Shown here in pieces: positions 24,219 to 33,594 of a DNA stretch of 64,000 nucleotides (the stretch's first letter is position 1; the number at the start of each line of letters is the position of its first letter). Source of the stretch: Pseudoscleropodium purum (lineage: Eukaryota; Streptophyta; Bryopsida; Hypnales; Brachytheciaceae); contig OZ017802.1 of NCBI GenBank assembly GCA_963969395.1, forward strand, positions 2,234,501 through 2,298,500. The letters are read 5' to 3'. The translations under genes were made by a program, and so were the position numbers. The notes under the pieces were generated by a model, which saw nothing but the letters and a program-made list of their open reading frames with translations, did not search any database and was not told the DNA's origin.

Positions 24219-25315
24219 ATGGATCAAGAACCACGGGTGGTCAACCCGGGGGAAGAATTGATGGCGGATGGGGTGGGGTTGGAGTGGGCGGCCTTCATCC
24301 AACAACAAATTCAAAGTGTTTTCCAAGCCGCAATTCCTCATTTGATGCAAGAGATTTCGAGTAGAGCAGTGCAGGGACCATGACCGGTTGTCTCTCCCAT
24401 ATCCAATAGTGGAGGGATATTAGGAGGGAGGTGTGCGGACTCAAACATTGAACCCAAGGAATCTAAGGTAGCGGAATCGGATAAGTTTTCTGGAAAGAAG
24501 GGAAATGAAGTTTATCGATGGTTTGTACAACTCTGTCTTGTATTTCAACGTAAACCACGAACTTATAGCTTTGATGCATATAAAGTAGCTTATACTCTTT
24601 CGTATACGACTAGAGCGGCGCAAAATTGGACTATGCCTCTTCTCCAAGCTTTGGACGAGGAATGTGATCACGAGTTGTTGGGCAATTATCATGCTTTTCG
24701 GGAATCCGTGATTGCTGTCTATGGGGATATTGATCGTAGGAGCAATGCCGAGGATCGCATTGGGAAGCTTCGACAAACTGGGTCAGTTTCCAATTATATT
24801 TCTATGTTTAATGAATATGCGGCTCTACTCAATTGGAATGAATCCAGTTTGGTAGCTCGATTCCGTGGTGGATTTAAGGACGAGATTTTGGATTTGGTGG
24901 TGACAGCTGAGACACAACCACGGCGACTACAAGACTAGATGTCAATGTCGTCACGGATCGATGAGAGATTATGGGGTCAACGTCAAAACCAATGTTCACA
25001 ATTTGAGGCTCTAAGTTTCCGATCTCCAATAATATTGCTACGGGATGCCGTAGGAAAATTCCAATCTAACTCGAATAACTCTGGTCCGGTGCTAATGGAA
25101 CTTGGGGCGGTGCATACTCCTACTATAGCCTTGGCAAAGACAGCGGTGGAACGGTAGGAATATCAACGTCAAGGACGTTGTTGGGGTTGCGGTGAAGTAG
25201 GTCATATTCGATTGCGTTGCCCTACGAATCCCTCCAAGCCATTGTCTATCTTTGCTATCATTGGAGCGGAAGGCACTTCTTCGGGAAAAGAGAAAGCCCG
25301 GGACTAAAGGAAAAT
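24219..25315 (+). pseudogene. Chromovirus gag (capsid and zinc knuckle), degenerate
   Basis: From the ATG at 24219 one frame reads MDQEPRVVNPGEELMADG, then a retrotransposon gag domain with YRWFVQLCLVFQ, YTLSYTTRAAQNW, VYGDIDRR and the conserved gag-type stretch VSNYISMFNEYAALLNWNE (24783-24840), and a CCHC zinc knuckle CWGCGEVGHIRLRC at about 25179-25220 (spacing C-X2-C-X4-H-X4-C intact). In-frame stops occur after AVQGP (a CGA-to-TGA type change), after RRLQD, after TAVER and after KEKARD. The nucleic-acid-binding residues survive but the protein could not be made whole. Confidence 0.8.
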
Positions 25316-25479
25316 TTTCAATACCCGAGCACTGTGCAAACTGCCGCTGCCATCATCCACAAGACACCCACGTTGGAAGCAACAAGGAAGGTGGACAATA
25401 TGAGGGAGCAACACCTTGAGTCGGCTCCTTGGAAGAATTTGCAATGGGGTTACATATGGTCAAATAATGTTGCAGAGAT

Positions 25480-27690
25480 TTTGAAGCAAGTAGAAGGCGA
25501 ATTAGATTCATTATATTTACGTGCCACTATTGATCCTAGTGCACATGTGACGTTGAATGCAATGCTCAATTCTGTCCCAGGCCTCACATTAGTGGATTCG
25601 GGGGCCACGGGAATATTTATGCATCCTAGGTTTGCTGAGCAATGTAATGCAGTGCTACAACTAAAGCCGGTGCCACGTGAAGTTAGGGTAATTGATGGAC
25701 GAATGACCAGTTCTGGGCTTATAACCCATGAGGCTATGGTAGAAATTATAATTGGAAATCATCGTGAAAGATTGGTAGCGGATGTTACGAATACATTTAA
25801 GTATCCATGTATCTTAGGCATTCAATGGTTGATCCGCCATGATCTGACTATTTGGTGGTCTCAACAAAGTGTGGTATTTGATTCTCTATATTGTCAGGCT
25901 TTGTGCATGATGCATGGGGTGCAAGGAGAAAGAAAAAATGACGAAGCTATTGAATGCCAAGAAAATGGAGGAAAAAAAATTTTCAGCCCCGTAGGCGCAG
26001 GCAATCCAAGCACCTGGCAAGGCTGGCCCAGTGTACCAGCTTGCCGAGGCGGGCCCGGTGCCAACGACTGCGCTTGGCGTCTACCGAGGCCTGCCCGCCA
26101 GGCAGTAGTGGCTGGGTTGCTTGGCAGCCCATAGGGAAAGGGGCCCCCCCAAAAAAATATGATTTGAATGTCAAGGAGGGGAAGGAAATTTTTTTTAGTT
26201 GTTCCAAAGCATGCATTGGTGTCTGCAGCAGCTTTTCATCTTTCGGCAAAAGAAGCAAAAATTTATGCGCTTGAGGTTTCCAAAGTTGATACCCCATTAT
26301 CTTCCTCTATTCCAGAAGAATATCACGATTTAAAGGCAGCTTTAGTGAGGTGGCATCAAATGAGTTGCCAACCCATGGTGCTTGTGATATAAAGATTGAA
26401 TTTAAAGAAGGACAAGAGCCCTGTAACACTAGGTTGTGACCAATGTCTCCAGTGGAATTGGAAGAACTTCAAAGATATTTAGACGAAAATTTAGGCAAGG
26501 GCTGGGTTCAAAGATCCAAGTCTCCCGTTTTGGCACCTATTGTATTCGCTCGGAAAAAAGATGGTTCAATTTAGGTTTGTGTAGATTATCGGAATCTTAA
26601 TAAGGTCATTGTGCAAAACTGTTATCCCCTACCCCTTATCCTCGAGCTCAATGACCGGTTGGTAGGGGCTACAATTTTCTCCAAATTGGACATTCGACAA
26701 GCTTATCATTGAGTTCGTATGGCCACAGGTCACGAATTCAAAACAACTTTCAAAACGCAGTACGAGTTATTTGAATATTTAGTTATGCCATTTGGGTTGA
26801 CTAATGCCTCGGCTCAATTCCAATCTTTAATGCAAAATATTTTTAAGGACCTTTTGGACATATCCGTCGTTATATATTTAAATGACATCTTAATTTTTTC
26901 AAAGAATCTTGAAGAGCATCAGCAAGTGGTAAGGGACATGTTACAAAGATTACAGGAATATGGGCTATATACTAAGGAATCCAAATGTCAATTCCATCGG
27001 CATTCCATTGAATTTTTGGGAATGATTGTCTCGGCTAAAGGACTTGAAATGTGTCTAGACAAGGTGCAAACTATTAAAGATTGGCCTATTCCAAAGTCTG
27101 TTAAGGAGATTCAAGCTTTCCTTGGATTTGCGAATTTTTACCACCAGTTCATATGTGATTATTCCAAGATCACCGTTCCTCTCACTATTTTGATCCAAAA
27201 GAATAAACAATTTGAATGGAACCTACAAGCAAGTCAAACATTCATGGACCTCCGATCAAGATTTCTTTAAGCACTGGTACTACTCCATCCTGACTTTGTA
27301 CGGCCTTTTATAGTTGAAACGAATGCGTCGGACATGGCAACAGGTGCAATTCTGTCGCAGCATGGGGATGATGGTCATTTACATCCATGTGCTTATAGGA
27401 GTTCTAAAATGTCTCCAGCCAAATAGAACTACGACATTTATGACAAAGAACTCCTAAGTATTATTCTAGCGTTTCAGGATTGGTGGGTGTATTTAGAAGG
27501 GTCACCTCATCAAGTCCGGGTAATTTCGGATCATAAAAATTTGGAGTATTTTTTGACTACAAAGCAATTAAATAGGCGACAGGCCCAATGGTCAGAATTT
27601 TTATCCGCGTTCGATTTTGATATCCAACATCGGCCAGGTTCATTAAATGGGTGTGCAAATGCCCTCTCAAGAAGAGTTGATCTCATGGAA
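25480..27690 (+). pseudogene. Chromovirus protease, reverse transcriptase and RNase H, degenerate
   Basis: Protease: LTLVDSGATGIFMHP near 25585 keeps the catalytic D-S-G of retroviral-type aspartic proteases. Reverse transcriptase: KSPVLAPIVFARKKDGS near 26517, VDYRNLNKV, FSKLDIRQAYH, FEYLVMPFGLTNASAQFQ, and the catalytic YxDD box, which here reads YLND at 26873-26884 (second-to-last Asp replaced by Asn), a change expected to abolish activity. FLGMIVSAKGLEM and IQAFLGFANFYHQF follow. RNase H: VETNASDMATGAILSQHG and NYDIYDKELLSII, ending with a DHKNLEYF-HRPGSLNGCANALSR stretch. In-frame stops follow DGSI, QAYH, RSRFL and MSPAK. The frame changes around 26340 between protease and RT. A GC-rich insert interrupts the linker at about 25985-26160. 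Confidence 0.85.
25980..26165. repeat. GC-rich insert within the chromovirus pol linker
   Basis: About 180 bases with far higher GC than everything around, from CAGCCCCGTAGGCGCAGGCA to GGGGCCCCCCC. It contains loosely repeated GGC(A/C)AGG and GCCGAGGC(G/C) motifs. The flanks look alike (GGAGGAAAAAAAATTTTC before, GGAGGGGAAGGAAATTTT after), which could be a decayed target duplication. Not recognised; frame on either side is the same. Confidence 0.5.
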
Positions 27691-27934
27691 GGCCGAAATG
27701 AGGAAAATCGTCCCTTTTTGTGTTTGGGAGCATTAGAGGATTGTGAACCCGTTTGGAATGATGCCTGTATTATAGAACAAATAAAACTATGCATCGACAA
27801 AGATCCCACATTGCAACCAATATTGGCATTTTTAAAAGGGGGATTAAAAAAGAGTTTGCATGACATCTGCCGTCGATTTCAAGAATATAACCTTATAGAT
27901 GGAATTCTTTGGTTCAAAACATGATATATGTACC

Positions 27935-29060
27935 AAACGATGATGAACTCCGATGACAAATATTGCGATTGAGGCATGATGCTCTTGCTGCGGGACATTA
28001 AGGTCAAGCTAAAACTTTAGAATTGGTAACTAGAATTTTTTACTGGCCAACTATTTGTCGTTGTATTCATCGATATGTTGATGGGTGCGATTTGTGCCAG
28101 AGGTCAAAAGCAACACGTCATCCTCACTATGGCCTACTACAACCAATTTCAACCGCTCATGCTCCATGGAAACGTGTTTCCACTGACTTCATCATTAAAC
28201 TACTCTAAATCAAAGGATATGATTCTATCCTTGTGGTTGTTGATAAAAATACTAAACTAGCTCATTTTGTCCCTACAAAAGAGACCATTGACTCTAATGA
28301 TATTGTATCTTTATATTTAAACAATGTGTGGAAATATCACAGCATGCCGGATGAGGTCATATCAGATAGGGGCTCCGTTTTTGTGTCAAAGTTTATGCGT
28401 AGACTATGTGAACTTCTCAAGATCCAGCCTTCACCAACGACGGCTTTTCATCCCCAAGGGGATGGACAAACAAAGACGGTGAACCAAGTAATTGAACAAT
28501 TTCTTCGAATGTTTATCACAAAACGTCAAGACAATTGGGTTGATCTCTTGCCATTAGCAGAGTTTGCCTACAACAACACATGCCACTCTGCAACAAGATT
28601 TTCTCCATTCTATATCACTTATGGTTACCATCTGGCTTTATCATTTTCTATACCTACAACATCCACTATTCCGACAGCCGAGGACCGGATTCGACATCTA
28701 CAACAAGTTCATGAAGAACTCAAGACTATGATTATAATTGCAGGGGAACAAGCTAAGCGAAATTACGATCAGGGGGTACAACTACAACCAAACTTTCAAC
28801 TAGGTGACAAAGTCCTCTTGCGCCATGAGAATATTGCAACTACAGAGCCCTCTCATAAATTAGCTTCTAAGTTTCTTGGGCCGTTTCCAATAATAGATAA
28901 ACTCTCCGATCTTGTTTATTGGTTGAAACTACCTAAGACATTATATATTCACAACGTCTTCCATGTTTCTCTACTTGAAAAATACCATGAAGATACCATT
29001 CCCGGGCATCGCCATATACCACCACCACCAATTATTACCCCAATTGGAGATGTGGAGTAG
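27935..29060 (+). pseudogene. Chromovirus integrase, degenerate
   Basis: Zinc-binding HHCC region: RLRHDALAAGH and CIHRYVDGCDLCQRSK (28057-28104). Catalytic core: STDFIIK near 28175 (first Asp), VISDRGSVFVS near 28358 (second Asp), and HPQGDGQTKTVNQVIEQFLR near 28448 (final Glu is in the NQVIEQ stretch), so the D-D-E residues are present. After the core a GPY/F-type module is visible (KFLGPFPIIDKLSDLVYWLKL, 28867-28935) and HNVFHVSLLEKYH. In-frame stops follow DELR-type, AAGH and IIKLL, and there is a frame change near 27925. Directly followed by the chromodomain. Confidence 0.85.
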
Positions 29061-29240
29061 GAGGTGCACAAGGTTATTGATTCATGTTTATTCGGCCGAT
29101 GGAAAAAACTACACTATTTGGTGTCATGGGAGGGCTATGGCCTAGAGGAGAACTTGTAGAAGCCGGCAGACAATCTTGAAAACGCATCGGAGGCTATTGC
29201 AAATTTCCATAAACTTCATCCAACGACACCGGGGTCCCAA
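29060..29240 (+). pseudogene. Chromodomain at the integrase C-terminus
   Basis: Reads EVHKVIDSCLFGRW, LHYLVSWEGYGLEENL, a stop in place of the usual Trp, then KPADNLENASEAIANFHK. The pattern YLVxWxGY...EN-W-P...NL is that of chromoviral chromodomains, which direct integration to marked chromatin. The stop at the conserved Trp position (TGG-to-TAG type change) truncates it. Confidence 0.85.
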
Positions 29241-29257
29241 TCTAGAAGGGGGGGTAA

Positions 29258-29513
29258 TGTTATGAACCCGTTCATAACAAGTGAATGGTTGTAACGGTTA
29301 GGGTTAGTTGGTCTCTCCCTTGTCTTTAATAACGATAAGAGGAGGGTTGTTCTTCACTTGACATTTTGCTTAATGAAGATAAGATGATTTCACCACAATG
29401 TGTAAGTTTGATTCTTCTTGTCGTTGTTGTAATTTAGTTGTAATTTAGTATTGATTTACTTTGAATGCAATCCAAGTAGAGCATCAACTTCCTTGTTGAA
29501 TCAATCCGTAACA
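29258..29513 (+). repeat. 3' LTR of the chromovirus
   Basis: Starts TGTTATGAAC and ends CCGTAACA, 256 bp, followed by the GAGAT duplication. Preceded by the polypurine tract AGAAGGGGGGG. It keeps the TTTAATAA and ACTTGACATT sequences of the 5' LTR. Confidence 0.95.
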
Positions 29514-30187
29514 GAGATCGAGCCAAGACATATCCTTCCATGTATACGTTTGGAAACCACATTCGTGTCCGGAGTTGTGAGAAACAATTGACAATAATGG
29601 ATTCAGGAATAGCTACAACCTTTCAACAATTGTGTCGAGCAAGCGTGAAGGATACAAACATGAAGGCTGTAGAATTGGAGTATGTGGGGTAGGTGGAAGA
29701 ATTCCTCTCCATAGACTGGCTACTTTGAGGTTGTAGTCCTCTATTGCAATTGAGTGGTTGCTAATACAAAAGGTGATGGGGCCACTATGAAGCGAGATGA
29801 ATATGGATTCACCAACGTCAATATTGACAAATTGATTCCTTACTCAACATAGTTATTTGTTTTTCCTCTACATATTGAATAAGTATTCTTTGCACCTGAC
29901 AAGGGCAAGAGTGGATGGGAAATTGTGCTTTGAAAGGAACCAAGAGGTGTTCAATTATTCTCCGCACATTAAGCAACGCCTAAAGTAGAATGCATGTCCT
30001 TGAGGAAGACGACATATTTTTACGGATTGGGAGCCACAAACTTGTACAAAGATCTCCTTCTGAAAACACCCATCTTGTATGAAGCAGTGGAAGTAGATGT
30101 CAACATAGTTGCAACTACATTACAACGTCTTAGGCAAGATGACATAATAGTGGATGACCTACAATACAACGATGCAGATTCAGAGTG
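29514..30187 (+). pseudogene. CACTA TNP2-like transposase, C-terminal (DUF4216-type) fragment
   Basis: Continues in phase from 23829 and reads DRAKTYPSMYTFGNHIRVR, MDSGIATTFQQLCRASVKDT, MKAVELEYVG, then (after a frame change near 29728) FEVVVLYCN, VVANTKGDGATMKRDEYGFT, NVNIDKLIPYST, FVFPLHIE, VFFAPDKGKSGWEIVL, KEPRGV. This is the order of the DUF4216 region at the C-terminus of plant CACTA transposases (YG..F.VV, YGF..VN, QVFY, W..VL). Stops replace several residues, consistent with Gln, Trp and Arg codons changed by C-to-T decay. The final stretch ends at a TGA near 30187. Confidence 0.8.
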
Positions 30188-30189
30188 AG

Positions 30190-32720
30190 TCTCCCTATAT
30201 GACAAAGAATAATACATAGAATATAGTCTACAATATTTTATATAGAGGATTCTATACAACAGTGCCTTTGGTGTATAACACAGAAGCAAAGAATGTAAGT
30301 ATGTTTGTCTTGGGTGAACATGTAGTCTAGCTTTTCAGCTTTTTATAGAACTTTTTCGATTTTCTATGACATTTCCTATATTATTTATATATATATTGAG
30401 TATTTAGTGTTAAAGTAGTCCAAAGTACATTAAAAGTTCCAAAAAGTACAAAGATATTTTAGTAAGTAGCTACAAATTACTAGAAAAGGGCAAAAAGGCA
30501 AAGAAAAAGTTAAAGTTAAAGTTCTAGAAAGAAAAAGATAAAAATTAAAGAAAAAGGAGAAAGATAAGGAAAAAGACAAAGAAACGGAAAAGACAAGGAA
30601 CCTAGGGTTTCAAGAGGTGCACAGAGAAGTCGCACCGACCGCGAAGCATTTCACAGCTTTTCTGATCACCCCCGAATTCAACCTATATTTTTGTTGTTCC
30701 TTGCAATCTCTTCTCTCTTGTGTTTTTGTTCGTTCTCCTATGTTGTGTGTTTCTTGGTGCGCTGAAATTGTGCTGTAAATCTTAATGCTTAATAAAAAAA
30801 TAAAATAAAAAATTGTTGTTTGTTCTCGAATTGTGCTGAATTTGTCAAGAGTGCGGTGTGATCAATTGTTGATGTGATGTTTCAATGCTGCTATCTTGCC
30901 AATGTAATTGAAAGTGCTGGGAGGGTGTACAAATCAGGCATTTCGTCTTGTGTTTTTCAAATTATTATTTCTGTTTATTTAATTAAAATTATGATGTTTG
31001 GTGATTCATTATAGTAAAGATTCTCTAATCGTGTTTAGAATACTGAATTTGGTCATTGTATGTAAAAATTATGCATTTTAATATTTGACTAAGTTTTACA
31101 GCCAGAGGACTTATTGTCACATAATTGAAAGATGTTGGGTGCTGTGTACTTTAAAATTTTGATCTCCATGATTTGAAGTTATTAATATAAATTTTTTTTT
31201 TTTTTTTTTTTGATTAGTTATTGAAATCTGGTGACACATTATAGAATAAGGTTCTTAATGGACTTTAGTTTACTGATTTTGTACATCATGTGTCAAAGGG
31301 ATTGATTTCTGAATTTGCCCAATTTTTACAGCTAATGACCTCTTGTTTCAAGTTTAAGTTAGAGATTTAGCTGTAAATTTAGGAGTTTTAGTTTGCATTT
31401 TGAATTTTTATAATAATTCAATTTATTAAAATTTGATTCTATATAATAAAATATAGAATATATGGGCTGCTGGAATTTAAAATTATTGAAATTATTGGGT
31501 TCATTACAAGTTATCAATTTCCAAATATGACCAATTCTTACAGTTAAAAGTCATTGTTACACAATTAGGGATTCAGTGATAAATTGAGGATATTTGCCCT
31601 TATACTTTAAATTCATATTACAAAATATCTAGTTAAGTTTTGATTATTTATCATAGATTATAGAATATTTTATCTATTGGTTTTGAAATTACAGTAATCA
31701 AAATCTACAGTAAAAAGTTATTAATTTTCAAAAATACCCAATTGATATAAATTTAAAAAGGAACCTATTGTCGTTTGTAAATGATCTAAGTTTCAATTTA
31801 AGAAATTGAATTTACATTTAAAACTTAACTTAAATTTTGGTAATTTAAAGAATTGGAATTTAGGAAACTTATTTTAATCTTTTAAATAATTAAGTTATAA
31901 TTGAATAATCAAAAGACCATATTGTCTTCCTAGTAAGGTTTAGAGTCTTAGGGTTTAGATTAGGGTAACTTAGGATTTGGTTATAAGTCTAGATTATAGG
32001 TGGGAGTAATAGGGACTTGTTTAAGTATTTTAAAAAGAAGGTTAGAAAGGAAAGAGACTTCTTATACATGGTAGACCTATTGTCCAATAAAAGAGATAAC
32101 ATTAAGGGAAGAGAGTGTTTAGGTTCATTGGTGGAGTAAGGATGAGGTTACTAGTGAGTTATTAGTAAAACAGTAAGTATCTTGCTTGACTTATTGTGAT
32201 TTTGGGGTTGTAGGTCGTACTAACCCTTGATATTGGCCATATTGTCCTAGAGCCTTGGGGTGACTTATTGTAAGCCTTTCCAAACCCTTAATTCTACTTT
32301 GTTTTGAAATATTGAATACATATATTTGTACTATTTTCAAAGTACTATAGTGGGTTGTACTAAAGTCTAAGTCCTGCACTGCATTCATACACAAGTCAGT
32401 CCACATTGAACTATTGTCCTAGAACTATTGTCACGAGTCAGTAGTACACTAGACAGGACAGGGACATGCATGCTGAGTCTTTTTATCTTATAATGGACTG
32501 TTGAGTGTTTCTTGGGCTATTTAGTGGGAATAAAAAGGAATTTTTATTCTATCTTCAAAACTTAAGTACAAAGTTACATTTGAACACACTACACTAACCT
32601 TACATAGATCATTCCCTGGTGTTCGAACTTGGTAACGTTTGGAATAGGGATTCCAAAAACCTAACTACAAAACAGCACGATTGCAATAGACTATATTTGT
32701 CATACAATCTTTCTACATAC
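30190..32720. other. Unclassified interior of the CACTA element with a degenerate fourfold repeat
   Basis: AT-rich except for a short GC-richer piece at 30595-30680. From about 30990 to 31830 a unit of roughly 200-230 bases recurs about four times with strong divergence; the landmark is TTTTACAGCCAGAGGAC near 31095, then TTTTTACAGCTAATGACC, TTCTTACAGTTAAAAGTC, and a fainter fourth. Long T run at 31188-31212. No domain or LTR boundary was identified. Confidence 0.4.
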
Positions 32721-33291
32721 AAAGAGGAGATGACGTCACATCTTCTTGGCCTTAGTTGTTCTCAAAGTAAATTAGAAAACCATCTTAATTTGTAATAAAA
32801 AAAACAACTAATTGCCTTCATATTTGAAGTACTTTTTGTTTTGTATGTGTCTTTAGCAAATGTATATGTTAATGAACTTCAGAATGAAACTGTTGTGAGG
32901 AACCAAACCATGTTGCATGTATTAAAAGACATTCAAAATATTCAAAAGCTTTCCAATGTCCACCCCTTCCAATGGAATAGGCAAGAAAAAAGTCCATTTG
33001 AAATGTCATGTTTGTAATGCTTTCTTCCTTTTGGGACTTCCTTCATTAATACATTGAAATATGTAATTTAAGTAATTTGAATACAAATATGTGGCCACCC
33101 TAGCCTAATTGTTTCACACGTATTTTATAATAGGTGAAGCTTAGAAAAAATTCAATGCATGCACTAAATGAAGTCATGTCTATATCCGAAGGAATGACTC
33201 CTATGACTAAAATACAAGAGGTCTACCTACATTCGAGCACATCTTCCATATATGGCCCAAAAATTGAAATGCACTTCGGTTGCCACTCAAA

Positions 33292-33575
33292 AAAAAATTA
33301 TAAAAATTGTAAAAATATGACTGCAAAATATGATTGGAGAAAAATATGACTATCAAATTTGAATGGGCATTCTTGAAATACGTTCCCGAAAGTTTCCTAT
33401 TAAGTGTTTTGCCATTCTCAATAGATGAATCCTATACGTCTATGAAGTTTAAAGCAAAAATGTGACTGGCAATCATATTTGCAATCATTTTTTTTTGCAC
33501 AATTTTAGACTACCAAAATATGATTGCAAGCAGTCACCATTCATCCCCAGTCATATTTTTGCAATCATAAAATGC
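33292..33575. repeat. CACTA right-end subterminal repeats
   Basis: Several copies of AAATATGACT(A/G)... and ATATGATTGCAA motifs (near 33312, 33325, 33345, 33470, 33530, 33550), the counterparts of the left-end array. They run up to the inverted repeat at 33563-33591. Confidence 0.65.
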
Positions 33576-33594
33576 TCATATTCTTGTAGTGATG

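Larger units (their letters stand above)
23830..29513 (+). mobile_element. Ty3/gypsy chromovirus, 5.7 kb, full-length but degenerate
   Basis: Complete LTR retrotransposon: two 256-bp LTRs, GAGAT duplication, gag with a zinc knuckle, then protease, reverse transcriptase, RNase H, integrase and a C-terminal chromodomain, and a polypurine tract (AGAAGGGGGGG, 29244-29254) just before the 3' LTR. The gene order protease-RT-RNase H-integrase is Ty3/gypsy; the chromodomain after the integrase places it among chromoviruses. By hand count the LTRs differ at 14 of 256 positions, mostly transitions, so the insertion is not recent. At least six in-frame stops and several frame changes make it non-functional. 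It lies inside the CACTA transposase gene. Primer binding looks unusual (see the 24087-24096 entry). Confidence 0.95.
21583..33591 (+). mobile_element. CACTA (En/Spm) DNA transposon, 12.0 kb, carrying a nested chromovirus
   Basis: Left end CACTACAAGAAAATGAGTG and right end, read in reverse, CACTACAAGAATATGAGCA; the match continues to about 29 bp with four differences. Both ends are followed by subterminal repeats with ATATGACT/AGTCATATT motifs (21640-22090 at left, about 33300-33570 at right), the typical transposase-binding arrays of CACTA elements. The interior holds an A-rich minisatellite, two pieces of a TNP2-like transposase gene (23636-23829 and 29514-30187) and an unclassified block. 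The retrotransposon at 23830-29513 accounts for 5.7 kb. Without it the element would be about 6.3 kb, with most of the transposase missing, so it is a non-autonomous derivative. Confidence 0.9.

Noticed and set aside
32610..32640. TTCGAACTTGGTAACG as a tRNA fragment or primer binding site
   Set aside because: No tRNA cloverleaf can be formed around it and no LTR boundary precedes it.
33134..33349. 71-codon open frame near the CACTA right end as a TNPA-like exon
   Set aside because: No recognisable domain, and its end runs into the subterminal repeats; support is insufficient.
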